Shown: positions 1 through 12,706, numbered from the stretch's first letter. The stretch is DNA of 64,000 bases from CBDCUW01 sp963734865 (GCA_963734865.1 CAVTIV010000010.1:62001-126000), one strand, 5' to 3'. Numbers and translations are program-made. The notes: a model not told the origin generated them from the letters alone.

Positions 1-807
1 GCGGCGGTGACATTCAAATCGGGACGCACCAACAACACGCGACGGTAGAGTACAAATTCGTCCGGGAAGTCGTCGCCGTCAGCATCGACATACTGCGGCA
101 TTCCCAGTTCCAGCATGCCGTCGGTGGTATCGCCGTCATCGACTTCGTAGACCAAGCCACCTACGGGTGTGCGGGCCATTCGCGGGCCCATCCAATAGAC
201 GACCTCGGCGTACTGGCTTTGAATGATTTGCGGCGTGTTGGGGTTGTAGGCCGTTGGAAACGCGTAGGCGCCGCCGAGAGCTTGCGCGGGCAGCTTCCAG
301 AACACCCCAGGGAACGGTGCCGGTGAAAGGCGATTCCTGGGGCGCTTTGACGGTGAACGCCAGCAGATCGTCGGTATCACCCCAGCGGCTGAGCGGAAAG
401 TAGCCGGCTTGAACGAACGTCGGCCCCGATCCATAGAACGTGGTGGTCGTCGAATCGGTCGTCGGACCTTCGTAGTAAACGAAGTACCCGCTGCCCGACT
501 CGGGATCGGAGGGATCCATCGAGGCGGTCAACTGTCCCAGTTCGCTCCGCAAAGTGAACATCAGGTCGCGGCTCTGAGCGCTCAATTGGACTTCGGCGCG
601 GCTATCGCGAATGCTGTTGCCGACCAACCCGAAGGCGCGAGTCAGGGCGCCCATGATGACCAGCGTTGCGGCGGTCGCGATCAGCAATTCCAGAATCGTG
701 AATCCGGCGCGGCAGCGGATCCCCCCTGTACTGGCCGCACCACGACAGTGGATAGACATGGTTACCTTACTCATCCGATCACGTATCCGTATTCTTCTTC
801 GGGTCAT
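1..807 (-). CDS. GspJ-like prepilin-type protein, partial, one frame break
   Basis: Minor pseudopilin of the secretion cluster, expected to be cleaved by prepilin peptidase and to sit in the inner-membrane pseudopilus. The prepilin signature GFTILELL is at about residues 35-42, followed by a hydrophobic helix. The start ATG at 807 overlaps the stop of the upstream gene as ATGA, which suggests translational coupling. Around position 311 the reading frame breaks: downstream the sensible protein (FWKLPAQALGGAYAFP and onward) continues in another frame to the left window edge, consistent with one extra base in a CCC or GGGG run. The 3' end lies outside the window. Assignment to GspJ rests on its position after a GspK-like gene and its N-terminal type, not on a full alignment. 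Confidence 0.75.
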
Positions 808-3800
808 TGATCAAGACTCTGCAACAAGACGGAGTTCAGCGCGTTGTGAGCCTGGCCTCGTTCAAACGCGACCGGAATGGTCCGGTCGACAATGAACATG
901 CCGTGTTGCCGTTCATTGTTATTGGTGTCAATGCCGTACTCGGCACCAACTTCACCCGATTGCGGATCGACTTGGAAATAGCCGATCGTCAAACGAACCA
1001 GGAACACGTTCGAGTGATGGGTGGTCATATTGGCCAGCTTGGCCGTGTTCCTCATGCGGAACATGGGGTTGCGGTCCTGCAGCCGCAAGTCACGATGCAA
1101 TTCGGCCTGCGATCGCTCGAACAGCGGCGTGCTGAGAATTTGGGATCGCAGGACCGATCCGGCACCGACGAGGTCCGTGTTGATGTCGTATTCGTCGATC
1201 GCCGGTTGCGTGGCAAATTGACGACGCTCCAAGTCGGGATGGGGACGCATCAACGTCACGTCGTAGGTCCGCCGCACGGCGGCCGGACCACCACCAACAT
1301 CCAGCGGCAAGTACTTCTGGATGGGCAACCTTGCCGCCGACGATGGTCCAAACAGTCCGGCAAACCGCGACGGATAGTTGTGGAACACAAAGCGGTTTCG
1401 CAAGTCCTCGAATGGTGCCAGGTAAGCAGGAGTCGCGGGGAAACCTGGATTCGTGGGTGCGTTTTGCGAGTACCCGGTTCTCGATTCGATGAAACCTTTG
1501 AAGTTGTAACCGAACGGAGTGTCTTGGGTCGACGCATAGGCCGTGCCCGGACCAGAGATCGACGGGATCGTGGTTCCCCCGGCCAGACCGAACTCACCGC
1601 GATCCAATTCGAAGGCGGTCGAATAACCCCAGGCGAGCGACTGATAAACGGCACCATTTCCCGTGAACGTCCCGAACGCTGGGGTGGCCGAGTATCGGAT
1701 CACGTTGGTCGTCCCGTTGTACACCTCGGGCGTGATCGGATTCTCACCACGATCGAAGTTGGTGAAATCATTCGGATCATTGAGCTGCACGAAGTCGGGA
1801 GTCGTGTTCAGATTCACGCGACCGGGCACCCGATGCATCGTGATGTGATTGAACGGAGGCCGCAAGGTCTCGGTGACGCGGTTGAAGACCGCGTTCCCGG
1901 TGGCCTGCGTCTGCACTGGGCTGAGCCAGCGTTCGTCATCGGCGTAGATCGGTCCGGTATCGATGAAGTCAAAGATCTGTTCGAACCCGGGACCGGTTCC
2001 CAGCACATTCGTCGGATTGGCTGGCGAGTCGTATCCGATATCGAACCCGAGCAGATGTCGGAATGGGGCCACCACTTCGTCTTCGAACGGATTGAGCGTG
2101 GTGAAGTCGACTTGGGTCCCCAAATCAAATTCAACACCCAGCCCGCGCTGGAACAGGCTGGTACCATCGTGATTTCATAAGCTGATGCGTAGTCGCGATC
2201 GTACCAGGGCAGCGCGGCCATGTAGGTTTTCTCGGGCATGCCGACGTAGTTCGGCGTACCGACGAGTCGCGGCGGACCATACTCGCGGCTGACGAAGCCG
2301 AGGGTGGCCGGGAAGAGCTGCACATCCGGATTGTCGCCAATCCCCGTGTTCAGCGTGGCCGCAGGAGGCAGAACGGGATTGTTGCGGAGGTCGAAATCGA
2401 AAAACGTATTCGCTCCGGCGGCCGGTTGGCCATTCAAGATGTTCAAACGATTCATGTACATCGAACGATGCACGTATTTCGTTCCGTTGATCGTGCCGGC
2501 ACGATCGCGACGGGTGTCGGGTATCTTGCGGCGAGTGTCGAACTGCATCTTGGCGACGTAATCACCAGGCATCGCATTCTGGTCGACCGATTCGTTGAAC
2601 ATCCCGTCGCCGTTGGAATCGACGGTGTCGTCCAAGTCTTGCTGGCCGCTGAAGACCGTCAGATCAAGAGTCATCCAGTCGACCGTGATGTAAGGATTCG
2701 TCGCTGCGTTGTAGGGTTGCGACGGATCGGCGAGCCGTTGCAAGAAGGCGGTCGAGGCGTCCTGGTAGGTACCACCGGCAAGCCAACCGTTCTGCTGCAG
2801 CGGCTTGCCCGATGCGGCGATCTCGTCGACGGGCTGGTCACGTGGCGCACCAGCCGGCGTGACCGCATCGTAGTACGAATCGAAATGCGGGAAATCGGTC
2901 CCGGCGGTGGAATTCAACTTGTATCCGGGCGCCGGGTAGTAATTCGCGTCCGTCAGTGGCGCGGAAATATTGAAACCGAAATCGACCCGCTCGGCCGAAT
3001 TGGGAGCCACGTTGGTGAAGTAGTTGTTCCAGCCTGCGGTCAACGGCCCAGGTTGAATGATGTGAGGCGGTATCGCTTGGGCGATGATCGGGATGATCTC
3101 GCGTAGCCGATAGTTGGCGTTGTCCGACTGATAGGGAGGTGTCAGGTCGGCACCACCAAGGTCAACGTAATGAGCCTCCCACTGGTTGGTGCCGCCATCG
3201 AGCACCAACTGGATCTTTTGTTCGCTGGGATCGTACTCAAACAAGTTCCCTTCGACGCAAGTATTCTTTTGTCCAAACTCCGTCAACAATCGCGGCGCGA
3301 TCAGGGCGTACTGGCCCGGTGCAATCCGCGGCGGTGATGTCGGTGAAGAGGCAAACACATTTCGAAAGACTTGCTGCGGATTCGGCGCGTCGGTGGGAAG
3401 CACGACCGCGGTCGGATCCAGATCGGTAAACCAGACGACCCGATCGATCGCGATCTGGCGTTGATCCGGCCCAAAGGCTAACAGCCCGCTGCCACCACTC
3501 TCGAATGTCGCCAGGTGCACATGCTCCTCGGCGAATCGATTGAACGGAACGCCCATGAATGGATCGCTGGCATTGTTGGAAAGCCGTTCGCCATCGGCGA
3601 GCCAGCGTGGACTCTTCAGCGTGCGATCGGCGTCTCCCGGAGAAACCCCCTGGCCAACGGCGACCCGCCAAACGGGCGACCGATTGCCACCGACACCAAC
3701 GACGCGTGCCAGATCCAACCGCGGCGGTGCGGTCGAAAAATCGTACAGTTCGGGTGGGTAGTGCAGGTAGGCGCCACCGGTGCTGATCGGACGCGTATTC

Positions 3801-6800
3801 ATGACCTCGATGAACGCGCTGGCAGTCGGAATTCGCAGTTGGTCCATGTCCGCATCCGGCGTATCGCCGGGATTGTTCACGGTCCGCGAAGTGTCCTCGG
3901 CCGTGGGCATCGGCACATCGAATTCACCAAGATCGAGGCTCGTATCACGAGTGCCGCGATCGTGCATCGCACTCGCCTCGGTGAGAATCAGATCACTCGG
4001 TTCGGCACCCCACACGGTCTCGAATCCGCCGGATGTGTCCCAACCATTGGCGTCAAAGGGATCTTCGTCAAAGCGGAACCGTGTCATCGCACAGTTGGTG
4101 TCGCGGAAATCGACCGCGTTGACGGCCCACTGCGCCAACCGTCGCGCGACGTAACGGTTGCGAACGTTGATGTCGGCAACGAATGGCGTCAGAGTTCCAT
4201 TGGCCAGCCGGTACTGCGGATACGGGAAATTCGGAACGATTTCGGCCGGTGCGGTGGCATCCGCCTTGGGATCACGGACCAACATGAACATCAGCACATA
4301 CAAATTTCGCGCCAACAGTTCTTGCCCGCTGAGGTCGGTGAAATCGCTGATCGGCACGGGGTCGTAGGGTACGTATCGAGCGAATGTGCTGCCGTCGGGC
4401 ATGGGCAGTTGAGGATAGGCCGCTTCCGCGACCGTCTCGGCGGTGTCGTCCACGACGCCATTGGCCGGCGCACTGTCGTCGATCCCGTTTCCGATCGGAC
4501 GATTCAGATTTAGTTTCGAGCCTTTGCGAAACTCGACCGCGAGCATCTTGGTCAAACTACGCTCGATGTTGTTGATGTTGACCGCATTGTTGCTGGGGCC
4601 CATGAAATTCTCGAGGTGAGCAACGTACAGATCCATCATGCTGCCGAGCGCCGACAACGTGCCACCGGTCGTGCCACCATAACCGGACATTTCAGGAATC
4701 CGCTGACCGCGACTCTCGGTCGTGATCAATCGGCTCAGTTCCGGGTTGGCCTGCAGGCTTTGATCGAGAAGTTCCAACAAGCGGGATTGAAAAGCCGTTC
4801 GGTTCGGATTGTTGCGATCGATCACCGCCAAAAACTCTTCGGTCGTGAACGGTTGGTCGTTCCCCAGCGGCGGCCCTTCGGTGGCCATCTCATACGGATC
4901 GTTCGTTCTTTCGGTGCGAAGGGGAGCGGCCGCAACGGGGGTGGTCAGGTTCTGAACCACGACGTTGCCCTGTTCGTCCAGATCGACGGCGCCCCGACCA
5001 AACGCATCCATTGGCATGCCCATCGGGGCATTGGCGGCGTGCACATCACGGCGTGCCGGGTGAATCATCTGGCTGACCAGGTCATCGGCCCAAGCCCCAT
5101 CGTCATACCCGGGAGCGCCCAACTGCAGCTGTCGGCCACCGTAGCGTGATTGGAGGACACGGCCGAACAGGGTCGTCAACGCCGCAGGCACCGCTGTCGT
5201 CGGCGTATTCACACGGCGACCGAACAGAAAACCGGGGAACACTTCTGACGGCCCCACACCGAAACCCCTGGCCGTCAAGCGAAACGTCGTGGGAGTCGTG
5301 GTCGCCGGTGCGCTCGAGAAATCGAGACCGAAAAAGTTGGTCGCCATCTGAGCGTGGTTGCCTGCGGTATTGATGTTGACTTTGCCATCCAAGTCTTCGA
5401 TCAACGCCGCAACCAAAGGACGCAAGATCGTTCCATCGGGTGCCGTGAATGACGGCAATTCAAAGTCCGTCCAAATGCTTTCGGGAATGCCATCATGATC
5501 ATTGTCAACGTCCCACGGTCCATTGACCAACCATCGCGCAAGCAGCCTGATCTGCACCAGGTCGACCGCCGTCGCGGGTTGTGGATTTAGCTGCACTCGC
5601 AGGATCGGTGTCGGATTGCTGCCGGTAAATCCGGGACTGCCATCAATGAATTCGCCGTCACCGTCCAAGTCTTCGCTATCACCCACAAACGGCAGCGGTC
5701 GCAGGCAGGCGCGACGCAAGCGGCGAACAAGGATTTTCGCCCTGATCACATCCTCGCCATTGGTCATGTTCAGCTGTGCGAACGTTCTCGCCGGCGTTGT
5801 GCTGCCGGCAAAATCGAGTGGCTGATTCATCAAGTAATTGAACAGCGCCGGCCGGTGAAAGGACGGGATGATCGCTTGATTGATCAACAGGTCGGCTTGG
5901 GCGGCACCATGAATCGAGATACCGGCACTTCGCACCGACGGCTGCCAGGCCAAAAACATATTCTCCAGGTCGGGAGCGTCGAATGCTTCATCGGGCTGCG
6001 CACCCACGGTCGCTCCCAAGTAGCGATTGTTCGGCTGCAACAGAGAGGTCATCCCGGGGTCGGACCATCCGGGCGGTTGCCCCGCTCCGGCATACGCGTT
6101 CCACCCCGGGCGAACCGCGGTCGATGTGCCGGCCGCAAACGCGGCATCGGCACCGGCACCGTTGAAAACTTGCCCATTGATCACCAAGCGATAACCCATG
6201 TCATCCGAATTGGCCGTGCCGTACTCCGACAGATCGTCCACTCCACCCGCGCCGTTGTCATCGACATTGGCAATGCCCGGGCGACCGTCGGGACCCGCCC
6301 CGTAGAGCAGCGCCGTGGGCGAGCTATCGGCAATGATCCAACGATCAAACGCCACCCCGCCAACCTCGATCGTCTGCGAGGGAAATTCCGAAAGGTCAAT
6401 GACCAGATTGTGTGACAATACCGATTCGGGAGTGCCGTTTTGGTAGGTCGCGTTCGTATCTTGACCGAAGGAGCGAACGACGTGGAACGAATGCCCGCCC
6501 AGCGGACCTTCCAGGAACGTCACGATTCGCCCGGTGTAGGCGTCATCGAATTGTTCTCGCGTATTCAGGTCGTTGGGCTCGACCGCCGCGGTGACTGGAT
6601 TGTCGCCGGCAAGCGGTATTCCCTGGTACGATTGTGACAACTCGGGCACTTGCAACGCGGTCGAGCTGCCCGCAGCGGTGCTGCCATCAAAGTTCCAGCG
6701 AGCAAAGCGAAGCGGAAACCGAAACAACGTCGATCGCGGCGCGTCACCCGGTTGGTACGTTCCCGGTAACGTCCCAAACAATTCTCCAAACGCTTCGATG

Positions 6801-7174
6801 GGCGGAGCCGGCGGGGGCACCGGTGTCGCGTTGGCCCGATCGGTGCGGTAGTGTGCCACCCGCAGTCGTACCGAATCATAACCGTAAAGGTCTTCCAGCA
6901 AGCCCTGGCCATTGGCAGCCGATCGTGGATTGTTGCTGCCGACGATGATCTGCTGCATCACTTGCGGAAAGAGGTCCTTGGGACGCTCGCCGTCATTGAT
7001 CCGGGTGACGAAAGAGGTCGATGCGTTCCGCGCCTGACTCGAAAATACGACGTAGGTCACCGTCAAAATACTGAACAGTCCCAACATCCCCAGGGCGATC
7101 AGCAACACAACACCCTCTCGCTGCCGCGATCGATGTCCGACAAACTGTGGTTTCAGGCGTGTGAATTGGTTCAT
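804..7174 (-). CDS. Very large GspK-like pseudopilus protein, one frame break
   Basis: About 2,123 residues once one missing base near 2162 is allowed for. Before the break the frame reads to YEITMV; after it, it continues LFQRGLGVEFDLGTQVDF. The N terminus (REGVVLLIALGMLGLFS at about residues 20-36) is a prepilin-like hydrophobic segment without the usual Glu at +5, as in GspK. GspK proteins carry a conserved 'gklNlNtA' element; here three related sites occur: DGKVNINTAG (near 5,370-5,400), KLNLNR (near 4,500) and GRVNLNTT (near 1,810). GspK proteins are usually about 300-350 residues, so this one is roughly six times larger. I take ATG at 7174 (MNQFTRLK) as start because it directly precedes the membrane segment; an in-frame ATG exists at 7249. 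It lies 77 bp after the upstream pseudopilin and overlaps the downstream one by 4 bp. Confidence 0.75.
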
Positions 7175-7251
7175 TTTCGGGTCCCCGCGAAAGAGTCTGC
7201 GAGCATGGAGAAGAGAAGGGTGTGCTGTTGTTCGGCTCGGTTGGGCCATCG

Positions 7252-8807
7252 TTACAGGCCTTGCAGAGAGAGGGTGCGTTCATGGACGCCGACCACATCG
7301 GGCATCCAAACCACAAAGGTCGCGTGTTGATAGGTCGGCATCGTATTATTGGTTTGATATTGGTAAGTCCCCGAGTTGATGCGAGACTCGTCGTCGAATA
7401 GCCATGCCGGACCGCGAAGATCCAAGGTGATTCGCCAAACGTCACGGGGTACGGCGGCGGGCTGGAAACCGGGATCGGCAATCGTCACCGGGGCCGCTTC
7501 CCCATCCAAACCGGTCGCCGGATCACCGATCACAGCGGCAATCTTGAACCAATCAAATTCAATTCGTGTGGGGCCAAAAAACGCAGCCGAAGCAAATCCA
7601 TTGTTGACCACCGTTCGGATCGGATAGACATGCCGCATGAACATCACATATTGACCGCTGCGGAACCGGGCGCCGGCTGACCGGCGGCGCGATGCATCGC
7701 GATTTCCACCTGCCCACCAAGTCCACTGGCAAAACTGCCCATCGTGGACGGGGAAAGCGGGTTCGCCAGATCGGGGTGGACGAACGCCAATTGCTCGCCC
7801 TCGTAGTAAGGCGCGGTTTTCGGATCGTAGGTATAAGTTGCCAGATTGAATCGTGCCGCACCTGTCGCTCCGGGATCGATCATCGGAATGCGGTTCTTCG
7901 TGACCGCCGTGGAAACCCTCAATGTGTTCGGATCATTCTGGTGAGAGACGATGAACGACATCGCCGAATACCGTCCCGCCGCACTGCCGCGCACCGGAAC
8001 GGTCAACGGAACGGCACCGACGATGAAACGTCTTCCGGCCGGCAGCGTCTTGTCCTTGTCCGGCATGATCATGGCCGGTTCGGCACTCTGTGCGGCAAAG
8101 ATCTGTTCGGCCGCATAACGCGGGGCAACACCGGTCAACATCGGCGAAGGCAATGACGCCGGAGCCACTCGCAGAAAACGGGGCTCTCGCGGACGGACGC
8201 CGGCAGCGACATTGATGTAGGGCGCGTTCCACAAAGACTCGGTAAAGTTTCCCCAGGCCGTGGTTGCCGCGCCCGGCATGGTGTACAGCGATTCCGAAGG
8301 GCTCGCCAACGGGTTGTAGCAACGGTCATAACAGGGAAACAGGGATCGGTCATAACCGTTCAGCGTGCTGTGGTCGTAGGTTGCCGAAAAGATATTCTGG
8401 TTCGTCGTGTTTCGCTTGTTGTATGCCGAAGACAAGAACCACGGATCGACGCAGATGCCATAGCGATAATCGGCTGGCGAAGGCTGATACGACAGGTAGT
8501 TCTCGGGGCTGGAGACGGTTGTCGGATTCCAGCGATCGGCGATCACGAATCCTTCTCGCGTTGCCGTCTCTGCCTGGACCATCGTGCGGCTGACCAGGTT
8601 TTCCATCGCAATCAGCGACTTGTCGGCGCTGACCGCATCCGCCGATTGATGCATGCCCACCGGTAACACGTGCGCCAGTCCGACGATGCCAATCAACAAC
8701 ACGCCGATCGCAAAGATCACCTCCATCAGCGAAATGCCGTATCGCCAACGGCGATTCAAGCGTTTCGCGGATTCAGATTCAAAGCGATGGAATCGACAGT
8801 TATTCAT
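7252..8807 (-). CDS. PilV/GspI-like prepilin-type protein, one frame break
   Basis: Prepilin-type protein with the signature YGISLMEV at about residues 23-30 and a hydrophobic helix after it, resembling the PilV/GspI class of minor pilins. The start ATG at 8807 overlaps the upstream stop by 4 bp. The first frame runs to 7644, but the sequence just before the next short frame reads FRSGQYVMFMRHVYP, a natural continuation. The gene is therefore best read as one protein of about 518 residues with one missing base near 7668 in a CCCGG context; the length modulo three fits. The alternative is two translationally coupled genes, with a GTG start at 7647, but the second would lack any signal or membrane segment. 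Confidence 0.75.
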
Positions 8808-10084
8808 TGCAATTGAGCTCCTTGCTTGGCCAATCGACGACCATTGATCACACGTAGGCTAAGCACATTGATTTGTTCGATCCGATTGGCACAGGTGGTG
8901 CCGACCGGCGGAGCCGTGATCGCGTTGGCGGTGTAAAACGCCGCGGCAGGTTCCAGCGGCGCGACCTGGGGGCTGAGCGTGATCGCCCCACTGCTGGTGC
9001 GCAGGGACAACCAAACCGTTTCGGTGCTGGCAAAGTTGGGCAGCGTCCCGCGCCAGGCGTCGATCGTATCGAATCCCACCGCCGTCTCCGGGGCCAGAAT
9101 CCCATCGCTGCGACCAATCGAAAGATAGATCGTGCCGGTGACGAGCTGCGTTTGCACGTCATAGGCATTCGTCGTCGCGTTCCAGGTGTCCGTGTAAACC
9201 TGTTGAACATCACCGGTCGGACCAAACATCACCACGACTTTGTCGAATCCGGCATCACTTCCCAACGCCACGTCGGCGTCAGTCGACGTCGTGCAGCGAA
9301 TATTTTGGCTGTTGAATTGAACGCCAGCGAGCCCGATTCCCGAGACCGACAAATCGATCGCACTATCACGAGGCAATTCCACGCCGGGAAGAAACGACTC
9401 CATCGGCATCCCATGGACTTCAAAGGGATAGTACGAACCATCGACGAACGGCAGCTGTGCACTGGGCACATTGGGCCACAACGTTTGTAAGATCAATTCG
9501 ACACCCATCGCAGTCACGCCCGTGTGGGTGATGTTTTTGAGGTTCGCCCCGGTGACCCGGAAGGGACCGAGCGAGTCGCTGAGGTAGATCACCGCACCGG
9601 GGCGCAACGTCACATCGCGGATCGCTTGCATTTGCCCACTGTTCTGGTAGGTCTCCACCTCGAAGTACAAGCGGGGACATTGGATCCGGCTGAATCCGAA
9701 TCTCAGGATGTTGGGGGGATCGGGTGTCGGCGCGCCGACGGCGGCCAGTTTGACTGCCGTTGCCGTGGAAACATCACCTTGATAGGTCGGCGGCGCGGCC
9801 ATGAAGCTGAGCGACTTGCAATAGTCGGCGTTGACGCCGGTATTGGCGCTGCGCCGCAGGGCAACGCCGAATGGCCGGTTCGATTTGATCGCTTGGGCGC
9901 GGGCGTTGACAAAGACCTGGCGAATGACTTCGGCGCTGCGGGACGCCGTGTTCTGCTTCAGTGCATTGCGAATCGCCGGCAGCGCGATCAACGTCACGAC
10001 CGAAGCGATCGTGATCGCCACCAATAGCTCCACCAGCGTGAATGCGCTCGGTCGTCGATCGTTTGGAGTGAACTCGCTCATCAT
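8804..10084 (-). CDS. GspH/FimT-like prepilin-type protein
   Basis: Intact 426-residue protein with the prepilin signature AFTLVELLVAITIASVV at about residues 14-30, so a pseudopilin inserted in the inner membrane and processed after the Gly/Ala preceding FTLVE. The remaining ~390 residues are a periplasmic domain I cannot assign to a named fold; it is longer than usual GspH (about 170 residues). Its ATG overlaps the upstream TAA as TAATG, and its stop overlaps the next gene by 4 bp, so it is inside a tightly packed operon. The H-type assignment is by order in the cluster (after GspG-type, before the I-type) and is approximate. Confidence 0.8.
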   Translation of the reverse strand: MMSEFTPNDRRPSAFTLVELLVAITIASVVTLIALPAIRNALKQNTASRSAEVIRQVFVNARAQAIKSNRPFGVALRRSANTGVNADYCKSLSFMAAPPTYQGDVSTATAVKLAAVGAPTPDPPNILRFGFSRIQCPRLYFEVETYQNSGQMQAIRDVTLRPGAVIYLSDSLGPFRVTGANLKNITHTGVTAMGVELILQTLWPNVPSAQLPFVDGSYYPFEVHGMPMESFLPGVELPRDSAIDLSVSGIGLAGVQFNSQNIRCTTSTDADVALGSDAGFDKVVVMFGPTGDVQQVYTDTWNATTNAYDVQTQLVTGTIYLSIGRSDGILAPETAVGFDTIDAWRGTLPNFASTETVWLSLRTSSGAITLSPQVAPLEPAAAFYTANAITAPPVGTTCANRIEQINVLSLRVINGRRLAKQGAQLQ

Positions 10085-11262
10085 TAACTGCCGAAGTTTG
10101 TGATATTGTCGGCGGCATCTTCGGGCACCAAGGTGGCCCCCAAGCCTTTCCCGGACCGGGCCGCGACGATGTCGTTGTTAAGGTCAACCACGTTGTAATA
10201 GGGGTCGGGATAAAAGTAATTCGCGGGCGTCGTCCCCAGCACTGTGCTGCCGCTGTAGAACGTCGTGGCAAAGGAAAACAGCCGCGAGATTGATTCGTTC
10301 GCATTGGAGGTCATCCGGACGCCCAAACGCCGATCGGCACCGCCGCTGACAATCATCGGTGTCAAGTTGATCGGATCATTCGCTGTGTTCAGCGTGGTCT
10401 CGTTGAAACGATGATCACTGCGCAAGTAATCGAACGCATCGGGTCCCGCGTTTTGAATGTCTTGAAAGGGTGCCCCGATCGGCCAGCGAATGAAACCGAG
10501 CGGTTGTCCCCAGGCATCCACGATCTCCGGCACCATGTCGCCGTCGGTGTTGGCGATGAACGACTTGCCCAACAGATCGAGTGCCGGTGTGCCGTTGAAT
10601 TCGGTGACCGACAGAATCAGGTACAGGCACTCGGCCGACTCATGCTCCAGCGTCCATAGTTCCCGTAACGCCGTCGCCGAAGTACCCGATGGCAGTTCGA
10701 CCGGGTTGCCCGGTGGTGTGGGATCCGGCGCAACATGACTGGTCGGGTCGGTGTAGATCCGTCGACCCCATTCCTCAAACGCGCCACCCTTCAACGTTGC
10801 TCCCTGACCGATCTCGAGCGCGACGCCAGGCAGCGCCGGGGGACGAGCGAGTCCGAGCTTGGTGCGCATCCGCGACCAGGCGGCCGGCGGTCGAATCTTA
10901 TTCACCGTGTAGGAACCCGCTCCTGGCCAATACTTCAGTGCGGTCGGCGGGTGCAACAGATCGGCGCGGCGATCGGGGAACGTCATTCGCATTTGATCGC
11001 GGCGGGCCAGCAGTCGCAGCCGACCCGCATTGTCGACCGGTGTTGCTGACGCCAACGGCAGGACCAACGGGACCGGGCTGAATCCCATCTCGCTCATTCG
11101 CGACAACAAGATCTGCTCGATCACGTCGATTTCGCGAGCGGTCTTTTTCTCGAGCGCCTCGGTCTTGGCGCCGGCCATCATGACGGCGGTCATCCCCGAC
11201 AGGATGCCGATCAGCACCATGACGACGAGCAGTTCGACGAGGGTAAATGCGTTGGTCTTCAT
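10084..11262 (-). CDS. Prepilin-type protein of the secretion cluster
   Basis: Intact 392-residue protein. MKTNAFTLVELLVVMVLIGILSG at the N terminus is a canonical type IV prepilin/pseudopilin leader with short basic head, cleavage site, Glu at +5 and a hydrophobic helix. The rest is a large periplasmic domain with no motif I recognise. It sits 51 bp after the GspG-like gene and shares a TAATG junction with the next gene, so it is very probably co-transcribed and co-translated with the pseudopilin set. Position would fit an additional G- or H-type pseudopilin. Confidence 0.8.
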   Translation of the reverse strand: MKTNAFTLVELLVVMVLIGILSGMTAVMMAGAKTEALEKKTAREIDVIEQILLSRMSEMGFSPVPLVLPLASATPVDNAGRLRLLARRDQMRMTFPDRRADLLHPPTALKYWPGAGSYTVNKIRPPAAWSRMRTKLGLARPPALPGVALEIGQGATLKGGAFEEWGRRIYTDPTSHVAPDPTPPGNPVELPSGTSATALRELWTLEHESAECLYLILSVTEFNGTPALDLLGKSFIANTDGDMVPEIVDAWGQPLGFIRWPIGAPFQDIQNAGPDAFDYLRSDHRFNETTLNTANDPINLTPMIVSGGADRRLGVRMTSNANESISRLFSFATTFYSGSTVLGTTPANYFYPDPYYNVVDLNNDIVAARSGKGLGATLVPEDAADNITNFGS

Positions 11263-11313
11263 GTCACGTTACAGCAAATAAGAGTCTCGATCTCGAAACG
11301 TCATCCGTATTCA

Positions 11314-12565
11314 TTACGGCACGTCGTCCACGACCTTCGCTTTCGAAAAATTCGTGATGTTGTCGATCTGACCCTCTTGGTCCATGTTGAAGTCGGATTG
11401 ATTTTGAAATCGTTTGAAAGCCGGCACGACTAACTCTGCAGGTGCGGTCGCCATGTCGTAGGCAACGATCGCATTGCCACTGGGGTATTGAAAGTAAAGA
11501 GGTTCATCGAGATCTGGGGGCAATCCACTGCCATCAATATCGAAGGAAAGGCTGCCTCCAAAATTTTTGCTCAACCCGCACGAAATGATTTGGAAGGTGT
11601 TTGGATTGATGAACTGCCATGCGGTGAGTGATGCCGCGGCCGATCCATAGGGGGCAGTACCGGTCTTCAACACCGGTTGATCGGAGACGTAGGGACGAAC
11701 GCCGCCAAAATTGGTGTGGAAGTATCCGTTGAACCCTTTACTTGGAGTCGCCGAATCGACAGCGGTGTACGTGCGGGAATCAAAATAGACGTACGGCCCA
11801 CCCTTTGAATTCAAGTAGATGGGAAACAAGTCGGCCGGTGTGCCGGCTTCGTCATTCGAGATCGCTTTATTCGTGGCCGACAGAGCGGCGGTCGCATTGG
11901 GTGTGGCGATCGTCAGCAGACTCGCCTCGAACTCGAACAATGGCGTGCTGCGTCCGGTATTGATCTGGTAATTCCCGGAGGTAAAGGATTGAGCTCGCGG
12001 TGTTGGCGTTCGCCGGAGGAATGTACTCCAGCGGCCCGCCACTTCCGGTAAAGGGGAATTGCGGGTCGGAACTGAACCCGCCCAACGCCCAGTAGAGGGC
12101 TTCGGCGCGGTCCAATGCCGTGGGATCATGTGCCGCTGGAAAATCGCGATTGTCGGTCGGCTCCAAATCGTTCGCGGGATCGACATCGCAAGCCCGTTGC
12201 AACAACAGCAATTCACTGGTGGCGATGTTGGGGAACGCCTTGCGGTAGTGACGCGTGACGATCGACCAGTCCATGAAATCGGGCGGGAAGTCACCATACT
12301 TGAGCTTGTAGGCGTTCATCGATGAATCGAGCCCTTCGACCTCCGCCCGGACCGCGCCGTTTTTCGCCGTGTTCAGGGCGCCGAAGATGGCCGGGATAGC
12401 GATCCCCATCAGGATCCCGATGATCACGATCACGACCAGGATTTCGACAAGGGTAAAACCCCCTCGTACGATCGGGGCGCGGAGTGCGATCGGGGCTCGG
12501 AGTGCGGCAATGCCTCCGCGCGGTGCGGTGGCGTGGTGTTGGGAAGGTCGAGAGTGGGCGTTCAT
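11314..12565 (-). CDS. GspG-like major pseudopilin, one frame break
   Basis: Prepilin signature GGFTLVEILVVIVIIGILMG, the closest in the window to a classical GspG, followed by NTAKNGAVRAEVEGLDS and KYGDFPPD, the usual layout of the GspG helix and first strand. I choose ATG at 12565 (MNAHSRPS); an in-frame ATG at 12610 would add 15 residues. The leader contains an 18-bp direct duplication (12469-12504) giving LRAPIA twice. Near 11995 the frame breaks with one apparent extra base in a GAGCTC context; the protein continues AQSFTSGNYQINTG and ends AKVVDDVP, about 416 residues in all. It is 141 bp downstream of gspF. Confidence 0.8.
12469..12504. repeat. 18-bp tandem duplication in pseudopilin leader
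   Basis: Two adjacent copies of an 18-bp unit differing at one base, in frame, encoding LRAPIA twice in the basic leader of the GspG-like protein. Confidence 0.85.
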
Positions 12566-12706
12566 GCTTGGGGCTCGATCGGGATGAAATGGTGGGTTGT
12601 GTGGGTCCATAGTATGTCCGTGGCGCCCCGGTCTCGGTGACGCTGCCTGACGTTTGCGAGTGTTTCGGTTGCGGCCCGAGAACGCGGCGACCGCGGCCGC
12701 GGTGCA

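Noticed and set aside
807..2180. 457-codon plus-strand frame opposite the GspK-like gene
   Set aside because: Arg-rich, without any recognisable motif; the opposite strand encodes a coherent protein with NLNT and other conserved elements.
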